A DNA stretch of 64,000 nucleotides, from NCBI GenBank assembly GCA_029976025.1, contig JARKNX010000208.1, positions 1 through 64,000 on the forward strand, in the 5' to 3' direction. Every line of letters begins with the position of its first letter. The stretch's first letter is position 1. The position numbers and the translations under genes are program-made. The notes under the pieces are model-generated. The model was not told the origin of the DNA. It made no database searches and saw nothing but the letters and a program-made list of their open reading frames with translations. This document shows, piece after piece, positions 1-10,020 of the stretch. Source of the stretch: Aggregatilineales bacterium (GTDB taxonomy: Bacteria > Chloroflexota > Anaerolineae > Aggregatilineales > Ch27).

Positions 1-1
1 G

Positions 2-61
2 GAAGTCATCCCGGCGGCGGTCGAGAAAGTGCGCAAGTTAGGCGCCGGAGCGGCAGCCTGA
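2..61 (+). CDS. C-terminal fragment of an upstream CDS (…EVIPAAVEKVRKLGAGAAA*), possibly a cysteine desulfurase
   Basis: Open frame from the window edge to TGA at 59-61, overlapping the mnmA ATG; the tail resembles cysteine desulfurase C-termini, which often precede mnmA. Confidence 0.45.
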   Translation, partial: EVIPAAVEKVRKLGAGAAA

Positions 62-1173
62 TGGCAGAATCCGGCACTCGCGTCGTTGTCGCCATGAGCG
101 GCGGGGTGGACAGCTCCGTGGCCGCTGCCCTGCTGGTCGAACAGGGGTACGAGGTCATCGGCATCATGCTGCGGCTGTGGTCTGAAGACAATGGTCAGGC
201 AGGTCAGGCGTGCTCTCCGCACAACCGCTGCTGCACGCCAGATCAGATGCAGGACGCCCGCCGGGTCGCTGATCTGCTGGGTATCCCCTTCTATGTCCTG
301 GACACGCGGGAACTCTTCCGCCAGCAGGTGGTGCAATACTTCATCGACATACATGCCAGTGGAGAAACCCCCAACCCCTGCATCGCCTGCAACCGTCATA
401 TCCGCTTCACTCATCTGCTCGATCAGGCGCTGGCTCTGGATGCCCGCTACCTGGCGACCGGCCACTATGCCCGTCTGCGGCAGGAAGAAGACGGCGCCAT
501 CGGGCTGTACAGGGGTGTAGATGCCGGCAAGGATCAGAGCTACGTGCTGAGCATCCTCAACCAGCACCAGCTCCGTCATGTTCTGTTTCCAATCGGCGAG
601 TTCACCAAGACGGATGTGCGCGCTATGGCGGCCCGATTCGGCCTGCCTGTCGCCACCAAGCATGACAGTCAGGACCTGTGCTTTCTGGCCGACGGCGATT
701 ACCGTCGCTTCTTGCGCCAGAACATGCCCCAGCCCGCCAGTCCCGGACCAATTGCAACGCTCGATGGGACAATCCTCGGGCAGCACACCGGCCTGGCCGA
801 CTACACCATCGGCCAGCGCAAGGGGCTGCGTATCAGCCATCCAGAGCCGTTATACGTTGTAGACAAGGACTCCGCCCATAACATGCTGATCGTAGGGACG
901 CTCAACGAGCTTGGGCGCCAGGAACTGACTGCACGTGAGATCAACTGGATCAGCGGAGTTACGCCGCTCGCGCCTTTCCACGCAGAAGCGAAAATTCGCT
1001 ATAAGGCCCTCCCGGTGCCGGCGCATGTGGCACCGCTATCAGACACAGGAGCCTCCGTGCGATTCTCGTCACCTTTGCGCGATATCACGCCGGGTCAGGG
1101 CGTCGTCTTTTACGATGGCGATCGTTGTATTGGCGGCGGGATTATCGAGCGCCCTCACGCCAACAGCGACTAG
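61..1173 (+). CDS. mnmA: tRNA-specific 2-thiouridylase MnmA
   Basis: VAMSGGVDSSVAA PP-loop, NPCIACNRHIRF, ATGHYARL, KDQSYVLS, TIGQRKGL motifs. Confidence 0.97.
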   Translation: MAESGTRVVVAMSGGVDSSVAAALLVEQGYEVIGIMLRLWSEDNGQAGQACSPHNRCCTPDQMQDARRVADLLGIPFYVLDTRELFRQQVVQYFIDIHASGETPNPCIACNRHIRFTHLLDQALALDARYLATGHYARLRQEEDGAIGLYRGVDAGKDQSYVLSILNQHQLRHVLFPIGEFTKTDVRAMAARFGLPVATKHDSQDLCFLADGDYRRFLRQNMPQPASPGPIATLDGTILGQHTGLADYTIGQRKGLRISHPEPLYVVDKDSAHNMLIVGTLNELGRQELTAREINWISGVTPLAPFHAEAKIRYKALPVPAHVAPLSDTGASVRFSSPLRDITPGQGVVFYDGDRCIGGGIIERPHANSD

Positions 1174-2036
1174 CGCAGGATGAGCGCGCGCACTTCTTCC
1201 CGCCACAACATCATGATCACCGTCCCGGCCACAATATACGGGCCGTAGGGGAGCGCCGTGAACATGCTGTACTTGCTGCGGGAGAACAACCGCGACACAA
1301 GGTAGAGAAGCGCGCCCAGAGCGCCCAGGAATACGGTGATGATCAGGGCGAAGAAAAGCGCCTGCCAGCCCAGCAGCAGGCCGCTCAACGTGCCCAGCAT
1401 GACATCCCCAAAGCCAAAAGCTACCTCGCCAGTTCCGGTAACCTTCGAGAAAACAACTCCGCCCAGGAACATCAGAAAGAACAGCCCGAACCCGGCAACT
1501 CCCCCGATCAGAGCAGCCCGCAGATCAGGGGGTGTATCTGGCATCAAAATTGCATTCAGCAGCGCCAGCGCACAGGCCGGAACAATCACAATCAGAAGGA
1601 TCAGTTTGTGCTCGACATCGATCACCGTGATCAGGGCGAAGATCGCCAGAAAGGCCAGGGTAAAAATAGTCTGTAAAGACACCCCCCACCCCAGGATGAG
1701 CAGCGCATACGAGATCCCAAGCACAAGCTCAGTAATCGGGTGGCGCCAGGAGAGTGCAGCGCCGGCGGGCGATCTGCGCCGGCCAGTGATAAAAGCCAGC
1801 AGGCCCAGCCACGCCAGCGGAGGGCGAAGCGTGCCGTCAGGATAGTGAGGGTGGAATACACTGCCGGGTCCGGTATTCCCGGTTTCCGGCTGGGAGCCTT
1901 CAGGCGCGTCCGAGGTGCTATTCATCCGCAAAGATGTCGCCGGGTGCGGCGGAGGCAAATAGTCCGCCAGCGCGTTCACCAGCGCCCCTGCGAATATTCC
2001 GACCAGCGCCAGCAGGAGAGCGACGATGATATCCAT
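1170..2036 (-). CDS. Type IV prepilin peptidase-like protein (A24 family)
   Basis: VIDVEHKLI and GFGFGDVMLG (GxGD aspartyl protease motif), multiple TM segments. Confidence 0.85.
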   Translation of the reverse strand: MDIIVALLLALVGIFAGALVNALADYLPPPHPATSLRMNSTSDAPEGSQPETGNTGPGSVFHPHYPDGTLRPPLAWLGLLAFITGRRRSPAGAALSWRHPITELVLGISYALLILGWGVSLQTIFTLAFLAIFALITVIDVEHKLILLIVIVPACALALLNAILMPDTPPDLRAALIGGVAGFGLFFLMFLGGVVFSKVTGTGEVAFGFGDVMLGTLSGLLLGWQALFFALIITVFLGALGALLYLVSRLFSRSKYSMFTALPYGPYIVAGTVIMMLWREEVRALILR

Positions 2037-2049
2037 GGCAGCCGCCTGA

Positions 2050-2250
2050 CTAAAACCACAGGCCCGGCAGCAGCAGGCCAGGCTCAGGAGGAGGCGGCAA
2101 AAGTGAGATCACCATGCTGAGGGCTATAATTACAGCGATGATGGCGGTCACGATCAATATCATCTGTTGCTGGCGAGTGCGGGTGTTCTGGCGTCTGTTC
2201 GCTTTTTTGGCCACAGTCCGGTAACCTCCTGCGCGGTAGATTTTGGGCAT
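2050..2250 (-). CDS. Small single-pass membrane protein, unknown function
   Basis: 66 aa, basic N-terminus then one TM helix (MILIVTAIIAVIIALSMVISLL); just upstream of the peptidase gene on the same strand. Confidence 0.55.
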   Translation of the reverse strand: MPKIYRAGGYRTVAKKANRRQNTRTRQQQMILIVTAIIAVIIALSMVISLLPPPPEPGLLLPGLWF

Positions 2251-2364
2251 TATACCACGCGGGGCAAAGTCGCCCTGATCCAGCTTCAGGTCGTGTTAAA
2301 ATGGACCGCACCCGAGCGAGCACCGGTTTATCAGCCCGCCTGTTCCCATTGAGGAGCTACTATC

Positions 2365-3939
2365 TTGCGCTACCGCCACGCTGTTCATATCTTCCCGGTC
2401 GCCTCACTGGCCGTCTGCCTGCTGCTGCTGCCGGTTGCTCCGGCAGAAGTTGCCGCCACCCCTGGCGAGATCATCATCGGCACGACCGATTTCCCCACTT
2501 CGCTTGACCCGGCCGGCGCAGCGGATTATCCCTCCTGGGAGCTTCTCAATCATCTGTACACCGGCCTGACTCGCCAGATAGCGGGCACGCTGACTTACGA
2601 ATTGGCGCTAGCTGCGGAACATACTATCAGCGATGACGGCCTGCAGCACACCTTCACACTGCGCGATAACATCACTTTTGATGATGGAACTCCGATCACG
2701 GCGGCAACATTTGTCAGCGCAATCAACCGTGTCATCAGCCTGGGCCAGGAAGGTGCATCCTACATCAATCGCTATATCGATCGCGTCATGGAGGGCGAAG
2801 GAAACAGCGTAATCTTCACCCTGCTTATGCCTTTACCTGACTTCGAGGCTATAGTTGCCCTCCCGATGTTCTTCCCGCAGCACCCAGACTCCTATCCGGC
2901 GGACGACATACTGCCGTTGCAAAACGCGGGGCAGCTCATTACAAACGGGCAGTACCGCCTGGAACTGTGGTCGCCGAACGAAATCATTCTGGTCCCCAAT
3001 CCGGCTTATGATGGCCCGCCGCCAGCCAATGATCGGGTGATTCTGCGCCGCTATAATCTGCCCATCGACCTTCGTCGGGCGCTTGAGGCTCATGAAATCG
3101 ATGTTGCCTGGCGCGGCCTGGCTGTGCCTGATCTGGAAGCCGCCCGCCAGAACCCCTATCTGGTTACGCAGGAACAGGCCAACCTGCACATGTACTACAT
3201 GCTCTTCAACCACAACATCACTTCCGTAGGGAATATGAGTTCCTTAAATGATCTGGCGCTGCGGCATGGTATCGCCTTACTTTTACAGCGCGAGCGCGCT
3301 GCCGAAACTGGATATCACAGCACGGTGATTCCTCGCGACACCCTGCTGCCTCCGGAGATGCTGCCGGATCAGGTGACGTTCCCGGCCTACGATCGCCACC
3401 AGGCAGATGAAACCCTCACCGAAGGCGGATACCGCCCGCGCCGGCGCCCGGTTCATACCGCCATACTTATCTCAACCGAAACATATGGCGACGCGATGCG
3501 GACAGCCGCTGCAGAGCTGGCGCGCGGCCTCAATGAGAGCGTAATTGTGGAGATGCCCGCCGTCACCGATAACCTCACACCGACCTTCATCAACGCCGTC
3601 AACCGCGGCGAATATCTGGCGGCAATTATCGGGTGGAATCCGCTGTATACCAGCCCGGCGGGTTACCTGATCCCTCTGGCCTGGTCCGGCGCTCCTATCC
3701 CCGCCGGGGCCGGATACGGAAACGACGAAATCGACCGGCTGCTGGCGGCAGCTTCCCTCTCAACAGACCGCCAGGAACAAGAAGCGCTGTACGCGCAGAT
3801 TCTGGCGCTCCTGCGCGACCAGTATGATCTCGTGCCTCTCTGGCAGGGTGAGGATGCCATTAGCTACTGGGGAGATATTTCCGGCGTGCTGGTGGAAACA
3901 AATAGCTGGCTGCGTTATAGCGGCCTTCATCGAAACTGA
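2365..3939 (+). CDS. ABC transporter substrate-binding protein, family 5 (SBP_bac_5, peptide/nickel type)
   Basis: TTG start with GAGGAG RBS; signal peptide; GTTDFPTSLDPAGA…ELLNHLYTGLTR, LRDNITFDDGTPITAATF. Confidence 0.88.
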   Translation: MRYRHAVHIFPVASLAVCLLLLPVAPAEVAATPGEIIIGTTDFPTSLDPAGAADYPSWELLNHLYTGLTRQIAGTLTYELALAAEHTISDDGLQHTFTLRDNITFDDGTPITAATFVSAINRVISLGQEGASYINRYIDRVMEGEGNSVIFTLLMPLPDFEAIVALPMFFPQHPDSYPADDILPLQNAGQLITNGQYRLELWSPNEIILVPNPAYDGPPPANDRVILRRYNLPIDLRRALEAHEIDVAWRGLAVPDLEAARQNPYLVTQEQANLHMYYMLFNHNITSVGNMSSLNDLALRHGIALLLQRERAAETGYHSTVIPRDTLLPPEMLPDQVTFPAYDRHQADETLTEGGYRPRRRPVHTAILISTETYGDAMRTAAAELARGLNESVIVEMPAVTDNLTPTFINAVNRGEYLAAIIGWNPLYTSPAGYLIPLAWSGAPIPAGAGYGNDEIDRLLAAASLSTDRQEQEALYAQILALLRDQYDLVPLWQGEDAISYWGDISGVLVETNSWLRYSGLHRN

Positions 3940-3983
3940 TTCGAAGGCACATGCCCCTCGGAAGCGTAGCCCCCGCTCGAAAA

Positions 3984-4018
3984 ACAAAAAAGGCGCCACA
4001 AGAGTGACGCCTTTTCCA
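3984..4018. terminator. Bidirectional intrinsic terminator
   Basis: AAAAAAGGCGCCAC-AAGA-GTGACGCCTTTT hairpin with A and T tracts between two convergent genes. Confidence 0.75.
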
Positions 4019-4036
4019 ATCTGTGAGGGTTGTCTC

Positions 4037-4384
4037 TTACGGACGAGACTCGTAGCCAGGCCCCTTGGTGTAGAAATCGTAGTTCTTCTGGATATCGCCC
4101 GTCAGATCCACGATCTCACCGCCTGAAGCAGCGTAACGCTCTCCACCGATGGGCACTTGCTCCTGACCAGCCGCCATTTCATATTCGGCGGAGACCTCCT
4201 CTTCGGGGAAAATCGCCTCGAAGGGGCACTCAGGAACGCAGGCGCCACAGTCGATGCAGGTGTCAGGATCGATGTAGTACCACGGCCATTCCGACTCGGG
4301 GAAGCCGGGAACGATGCACTCAACCGGGCACACCTCGACACAAGCGCCATCGCGAAGGCACAGGCTTGTGATGATATGTGTCAT
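4037..4384 (-). CDS. Ferredoxin with two Fe-S cluster motifs (FdxA-like)
   Basis: CLRDGACVEVCPVECI and CIDCGACVPECPFEAI. Confidence 0.92.
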   Translation of the reverse strand: MTHIITSLCLRDGACVEVCPVECIVPGFPESEWPWYYIDPDTCIDCGACVPECPFEAIFPEEEVSAEYEMAAGQEQVPIGGERYAASGGEIVDLTGDIQKNYDFYTKGPGYESRP

Positions 4385-4494
4385 GTCTCGATCTCCTCAA
4401 GATAGACAGACAGAACGAATACGACAGAACTCGAGCATGACTATACCATCAACTGCAAAACTGGCAAGACTTTTAATAAAGCAGCTCTGGAATA

Positions 4495-4537
4495 CAAAAA
4501 GGCCCCCCTCTACCAGAAGGGGGAGCCTCCATATGAG
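4495..4537 (-). terminator. Intrinsic terminator downstream of sod
   Basis: GGCTCCCCCTTCTGGTAGAGGGGGGCC followed by TTTTTG on the minus strand. Confidence 0.75.
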
Positions 4538-4570
4538 CGGCTGGATCAGGCTCAAAAATACTCGCGCCGC

Positions 4571-5170
4571 CTACCGCTTTGCCTCCGCATAGAGACGGGC
4601 GACAAAGTCCCAGTTCACCACATTCCACCAGGCGGCTACGTAATCGGCTCGACGATTCTGATACTTCAAGTAGTAGGCATGTTCCCACACGTCGATACCG
4701 AGCAGAGCAGCTTTGCCCTCCATAATCGGGGCGTCCTGGTTGGGCGTGCTGGTGATTTCGAGCTTGCCATTGGCATAGACCAGCCATGCCCAGCCCGATC
4801 CGAAGCGGCCCATCGCTGCCTTGCTGAATTCATCCTTGAAAGCGGAGAAGCTGCCGAAGGTCTGGTTGATAGCGGCCGCCAGTTCGCCGGTCGGCTCACC
4901 GCCGCCCTGCGGACTCATCATCTGCCAGAACAGATTGTGATTATAGAAACCGCCGCCATTGTTGCGCACAGACGTCGGCAGGGCGTTAACCCCTTTGCGG
5001 AGGATATCCTCAATGCTCAGGCTGGCCAGTTCGGTCCCTTCGATGGCGTTGTTGAGATTGGTTGTGTATGCCGCGTGATGCTTGTCGTGATGAACGCGCA
5101 TCGTCATCTCATCAACATGTGGTTCGAGGGCATTATAATCGTAAGGGAGGGGCGAAAGTTCGAAAGCCAT
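4571..5170 (-). CDS. sodA: Superoxide dismutase (Fe/Mn family)
   Basis: [38 protein letters not shown] and [28 protein letters not shown]. Confidence 0.97.
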   Translation of the reverse strand: MAFELSPLPYDYNALEPHVDEMTMRVHHDKHHAAYTTNLNNAIEGTELASLSIEDILRKGVNALPTSVRNNGGGFYNHNLFWQMMSPQGGGEPTGELAAAINQTFGSFSAFKDEFSKAAMGRFGSGWAWLVYANGKLEITSTPNQDAPIMEGKAALLGIDVWEHAYYLKYQNRRADYVAAWWNVVNWDFVARLYAEAKR

Positions 5171-5329
5171 TGTTCAGCATACTCCTTAACAAAAGACACC
5201 ATATTCCGGGGCAAACAGATTGATGGTTCCGTAGTGCGATGTTAATATCCTGTTTGTGCTTCTTATTCTAGTCAATTCCTTTCCGAATTGTCAAAGTTAA
5301 CTGCAATAGAAACGTGTTAGAAATCCTCT

Positions 5330-6244
5330 ATGCACAGTCAAAGGGTCTCATCGCCATACCTTGTCCTCGGGATCGGCATCCTGGCTGTATCCACGGCCTC
5401 GCTGTTCGTCCGCCTGGGCCAGGCGGACGGCATACCCTCCATCGTAATAGCAGCAGGACGCCTGACTCTGGCCTCCCTGATCCTCACGCCGCCGGCTCTG
5501 CTCCGCTACCGGGAAGAAATCCGGCGTCTGACCCGGCGCGATCTCGGGTTGATGATCAGTTCAGGTGTATTGCTGGCGATCCACTTCGCCAGTTGGATCA
5601 CCTCTCTTGAATATACCCCTGTGCTGGTGAGCGTTGTCCTGGTATCAACTGCCCCACTCTGGGTAGCCTTGCTCTCCCCTTTGCTGCTGCATGAGGCGCT
5701 CACGCGCCGGGTGTTGTTCGGTATTGTCATCGCGTTTGCCGGCGCGGTACTCATCAGCCTGAGCACTTCCGGAGACGGCGGACAGCCAGACTCCAATCCG
5801 CTGCTTGGCAGCGCGCTGGCGCTGCTGGGGGCGGTCAGCGTCGCTCTATATCTGATGATCGGCCGGCGGGTGAGGGCAAAGACCAATCTGATCCCCTATA
5901 TCTGGCTGGTGTACGGCGCGGCTGCCGCCACGCTGCTTCTGGCAGTCTGGGTGCGCGGAGACTCGCTGAGCGGTTATCCCTCCGAAGGGTATCTGTGGAT
6001 TCTGCTGCTGGCCCTTGTTCCCCAGTTATTCGGCCACTCATCCTTCAATTATGCGCTGGGCCATCTCCCTGCTGCTTTTGTCAGCCTGGTGACCTTTGGT
6101 GAGCCTGTTGGCAGCGCGATTCTGGCGTTTCTGCTGCTGCAGGAAGTGCCTACCCCGCTTCAGATCGCGGGAGCGGCTTTGATTTTAGGTGCAGTTATTT
6201 ATGCTCAACGGGTGGAATTAGCAGCTCAATCGGGTAGTCCGTGA
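5330..6244 (+). CDS. EamA/DMT-family transporter
   Basis: About ten TM helices with the two-fold EamA pattern (…VALLSPLLLHEALTRRVLFGIVIAFAGAVLI…; …FGEPVGSAILAFLLLQEVPTPLQIAGAALILGAV). Confidence 0.92.
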   Translation: MHSQRVSSPYLVLGIGILAVSTASLFVRLGQADGIPSIVIAAGRLTLASLILTPPALLRYREEIRRLTRRDLGLMISSGVLLAIHFASWITSLEYTPVLVSVVLVSTAPLWVALLSPLLLHEALTRRVLFGIVIAFAGAVLISLSTSGDGGQPDSNPLLGSALALLGAVSVALYLMIGRRVRAKTNLIPYIWLVYGAAAATLLLAVWVRGDSLSGYPSEGYLWILLLALVPQLFGHSSFNYALGHLPAAFVSLVTFGEPVGSAILAFLLLQEVPTPLQIAGAALILGAVIYAQRVELAAQSGSP

Positions 6245-6301
6245 TTGGATTGTGACTACACGAATTTCATGTCCTGTATTCCAGCTTCTGCGATCCCCCT
6301 C

Positions 6302-8122
6302 TCAGTCAGAATTGCCGACACTCACCCCCAGAAACAGGTCATCGCCTCCCGGCCATCGTTCAAACTGCACAGGCGCGCCAGACGCCACCAGCGTATCCCA
6401 CAGGGTAGCAAAAACCCCATCCGCCGCAATATCCTGCAAGGTGACTTCCACCAGAGACCAGAAGTCCGCGTCACGGCGCGGCACGCCAATACTGAAATAT
6501 TCGTGGGTATACCAGCGGTCAGTCAGCCGGACCAGATCAGCATTGGCCTCCGCCAGCGGAATCAGGCGGAGGCTGTCGCCAAAAACCACATCAATATTCT
6601 TGTCCACCAGCATGGAGTACACAGCATCTCCATCGTTGATGATAGTGTAGATGTTAACCATCGCATTGACGCTTGATGCCAGCTCATTTACCTGGGTGGC
6701 GGAACCTGGCTCGCTGGCGAAAATGCCCACCCATCGCCCTCCCCGGAGGTCAGCATACCCTTCAATTCTGCTGTTGAAAGGGACCATAAGGCGGTCCCCG
6801 TGCAGGACCAGCGGCGCGGTATACGCAACCTCATAAGGGCCGGTCCATCGCGGTGTGACTCCGACAGCCAGATCAGCCTGACCAGTCGCCACCAGCTCGA
6901 CTCCGTTGGCCGCGGAAGCCGGGATAAACTCCACTGGCACGCCCCAGCGACTCGCCATCTCCTGGACAAGCGCCTGGTAGAATGTCTCCAGACGGGCGTT
7001 CAAGCCGGTTAACTGATCGGAAAGTTCCAGCCCTGCGACGCGGATCGACTCACCATTCCGGATACGGGTGAGCACAGGCGAAGGCTCATAAACCAGCGCG
7101 GTATCGAAGCTCTCCAGCGTGCGCTCGTCCTCCATCACGCCCGGCCAGACCGGTATCGGAATCTCCGCCATCACGCTCGGGAGCCATGTCCGCCGGAATT
7201 CATCCAGCGTGCCATTGGACGCCAGCCGCTGCAAAGAGCGATCGAGCAAGTAGCGCAGGGCGTCATCGTGTCGCTGGAACACAAAGGCATACGGCTGGGC
7301 TTCCAGAGGTTCCGGCAGGATGCTCAAGCCCGCCAGGCGATCGCGCAAGCGCACCAACTGCACTTCCTCCGATAGCACAGCATCGACTTCACCACTTCCC
7401 AGGGCGCCAACAGCCAGATCCAGAGTCAGATATAGCAGCGGGGTCGCGGTGAGCACGCCGGTGCTCAGAGCCTGCCCCAGAGACCATTCGCTGGCGGTCC
7501 CCTGCACCACCCCGACCCGGCGGCCGTTCAGGCTGGCAATATCAGGTAAACCGCCGTCCTCCTTGACCAGAAAATACTGTCCGCTGGGGAAGTAGGTCTG
7601 AGAGAAGCCGGCCACCTCTTCGCCCTCCAGAGTGTGAGGGAAGATGCCTACCAGCACATCAACCTCCCCGGCCAGCATCATAGCCAGGGCGTTCTGGCGT
7701 GTCACCTGTACAAACTCCACTTCTACGCCCCAGTCCGCGGCTACAGCCCGCGCCAGATCCGCCGCGTAGCCGATCACCTCCCCACGTTCGCTCAGACTGC
7801 TCATCGGCGGGTTGTTATACAACACACCGGCCCGCACGTTGCCTTCGCTGCGAATCCGGGCCAGGGCAGATACGGTAGGGAGCGGCGTGGGCCGGGACTC
7901 TGCTGCGGGCGGAATCACCGTCGGGACCGGGAGCATCGCCGGCAGATCCGGCGTCGTTGTCGGGGGCGGCGTGCCGCTGGGGGCCTGTGTGGGCGTTGCC
8001 TCAATCTGTGGCGTGCTTGACGCCGGCATTGTTGGTTCCGGATTGCCGCCACAGGCAGCCAGGCCGGCCAGCATCAGAACTATCGCGGCGAGTCGAAACG
8101 GGTGAAGCGGTAGGCTGCTCAT
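6302..8122 (-). CDS. Lipoprotein with two tandem family-3 solute-binding domains
   Basis: Lipobox LAGLAACGG; SBP_bac_3-like unit 1 (LARIRSEGNVRAGVLYNNPPMSSLSERGEVIGYAADLARAVA…) and unit 2 (LTRIRNGESIRVAGLELSDQLTGLN…). Confidence 0.85.
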   Translation of the reverse strand: MSSLPLHPFRLAAIVLMLAGLAACGGNPEPTMPASSTPQIEATPTQAPSGTPPPTTTPDLPAMLPVPTVIPPAAESRPTPLPTVSALARIRSEGNVRAGVLYNNPPMSSLSERGEVIGYAADLARAVAADWGVEVEFVQVTRQNALAMMLAGEVDVLVGIFPHTLEGEEVAGFSQTYFPSGQYFLVKEDGGLPDIASLNGRRVGVVQGTASEWSLGQALSTGVLTATPLLYLTLDLAVGALGSGEVDAVLSEEVQLVRLRDRLAGLSILPEPLEAQPYAFVFQRHDDALRYLLDRSLQRLASNGTLDEFRRTWLPSVMAEIPIPVWPGVMEDERTLESFDTALVYEPSPVLTRIRNGESIRVAGLELSDQLTGLNARLETFYQALVQEMASRWGVPVEFIPASAANGVELVATGQADLAVGVTPRWTGPYEVAYTAPLVLHGDRLMVPFNSRIEGYADLRGGRWVGIFASEPGSATQVNELASSVNAMVNIYTIINDGDAVYSMLVDKNIDVVFGDSLRLIPLAEANADLVRLTDRWYTHEYFSIGVPRRDADFWSLVEVTLQDIAADGVFATLWDTLVASGAPVQFERWPGGDDLFLGVSVGNSD

Positions 8123-8301
8123 AAGTTTCGTCTATCCTGATTGGTTGCCTCCGGGCGTCATCAGGCCCGGCTTGCAAAGGGCACTATTGTGCCAGATGAT
8201 CCCCGGTTTGGCGAAGAAACGGGCTGCCGCGCCGGCAGAGCCAAAAGTCTTCCGCCTCATACAAAGAGGTGCTTCACTCTATCCGAGCGCCGATCCGGCT
8301 T

Positions 8302-9876
8302 TCAGCTGTCCTTAAGCCGCCCGGACCATTCTTTATAGAGGTTGAAAGTTGGCTGGTAATGCGCTTTGTTGCGCCCGGCATAGGTGTCCATGCCGCGATC
8401 GTTATCGCCCACGCCGATATTGAAAGGCGTGGCAGAAAGCCCCCACTGCAGGAAGCCTGCGGCGCCATTGGATATCCAGAATTCCAGCTTACTCCTGGTT
8501 GTCTCCGCTCGCGCCTCACCAGTCGCCCCCCATTCTTCTACGATCAACGGCATATCCAACTGTCTGGCGATCTCCAGATCGGGGAGGGAGCTTTGCTCCT
8601 CGGCGTTATCCTCGTAGAAATGGACTGTGACAAAGTCGATATTAGGCAAGCCATACAGCCGCCTGCCATAAGCCATGCGATCCAGCCCCGGGCGATCGTC
8701 GGGCGCAACATGGCCGGTGTTGACAAGTCCGGTTGTGATCAGATGAGTGGGGTCAATCGAGCGGATCATATCGGAAGCGGCCCGGGCAAACAGCAGGAAG
8801 ACTTCGCTATCGGCTGGCGTTGCCGGCTGCGGCTGGATTGCGTATTCATTACCCAGTTCCCAGGCGAAGATGGCCGGATGATCCTTATACGCCGCGACCA
8901 CTGCCTCCAGATATGGCAGGTAATTCTCGCGATAGCCTTCCTGATGGAAGTACAGCGTCTTGTCCAGATGCCCCAGGGTGCGAATGTGAAAACGTTCGTC
9001 GCCCGGAACCCAGAAACTCCCCAGCGCGTCATTGAGCACAACAATCGCCAGCATGTCGTAGTGTTGCAGCGTATTCAAGGTCTTACCCAGCAAAGGGAGC
9101 GCATCCTGAAGGCTGACGCTGCGGTGACAGGCGTGCATCCGGACGACGTGCATCCCCATGTCGCGCATTGCATTGAGTTGATCGCTCTGATTTCCTTCAC
9201 TGGCGTAGGGCAGCACATCGCGCCGCGCATAAAACGGCAGCTCGCGCAGATTGGCGCCAACAAAGCGGAAGGGCTTGCCGTCCAGCAGGAACTGCCTGCC
9301 ATTCACCCTCACCCGCCCTTTTACCTGCGGCCTGGTCCCGGCATTGTCCGGCACAATCGTGGGAGGTCTGGCGGACAGCAGACGCTTCCCCGATCGGGCA
9401 TTATACTCAGCGATCCACGTGCTTTCCTGATCGGCCAGTTTGCGCCAGACCCATCCATCCAGGCTCAACTGTCTGACTGCGGCGAGAACCTGGACGGATT
9501 TATCTTTGGTCAGTTGTCCAATGGAATTATCCCCGGCGATTTCGGGAGTCTCACGCAGTCTGACCGTGCCCAGAGCGTAGAGCGTCTGAGGTTCGCTGCT
9601 CTCGTCAACCGGCGGGATTGCTGTGTCAAGCAAACGTCTGCCGTCCGCGCTGTTGGCTTCAGCGACCCAGACATCAGAGTCAGCAAGCCGGCGCCAGGTC
9701 CATCCATCAGCAGTTTGTTCGGCTATATCCGCCAGGACAACCAGCGGATCACCAATGACGAATAAATCAACGATATTGCCATCTTCAATGCGCGGCGCGC
9801 GGCGCGCATTGAGGCGCGGTATCCCGACATAAAACACCACTGTCTCCTGCGACATACCAGTAAGCCCCCGATCCAA
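8302..9876 (-). CDS. Glycoside hydrolase (GH5/mannanase-like TIM barrel) with two N-terminal SH3-like repeats
   Basis: RVNGRQFLLDGKPFRFVGANLREL, AWELGNEYAI (acid/base Glu), LIVEEWGATGEA (nucleophile Glu); N-terminal VGIPRLNARRAP…WRRLADSDVWVAEA repeated as …WVWRKLADQESTWIAEY; internal starts (e.g. MSQETVV) possible. Confidence 0.8.
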   Translation of the reverse strand: MDRGLTGMSQETVVFYVGIPRLNARRAPRIEDGNIVDLFVIGDPLVVLADIAEQTADGWTWRRLADSDVWVAEANSADGRRLLDTAIPPVDESSEPQTLYALGTVRLRETPEIAGDNSIGQLTKDKSVQVLAAVRQLSLDGWVWRKLADQESTWIAEYNARSGKRLLSARPPTIVPDNAGTRPQVKGRVRVNGRQFLLDGKPFRFVGANLRELPFYARRDVLPYASEGNQSDQLNAMRDMGMHVVRMHACHRSVSLQDALPLLGKTLNTLQHYDMLAIVVLNDALGSFWVPGDERFHIRTLGHLDKTLYFHQEGYRENYLPYLEAVVAAYKDHPAIFAWELGNEYAIQPQPATPADSEVFLLFARAASDMIRSIDPTHLITTGLVNTGHVAPDDRPGLDRMAYGRRLYGLPNIDFVTVHFYEDNAEEQSSLPDLEIARQLDMPLIVEEWGATGEARAETTRSKLEFWISNGAAGFLQWGLSATPFNIGVGDNDRGMDTYAGRNKAHYQPTFNLYKEWSGRLKDS

Positions 9877-10020
9877 TCCGCTTTGTTTTCATATGATACA
9901 ACCCCGAAGCTCCTCACAGGGAACATCCCGGACCGGGCGCGGCCCTGTCTATTTGCGGGCAGGCGGCATCTGGCTACTGCTGTGTGACAGGGAATCGAGC
10001 GTAAGATTTCGCGGTGGGGG

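Noticed and set aside
8269-9765. 498-aa ORF antisense to the glycoside hydrolase
   Set aside because: No recognisable motifs; complementary ORF of a well-supported gene.
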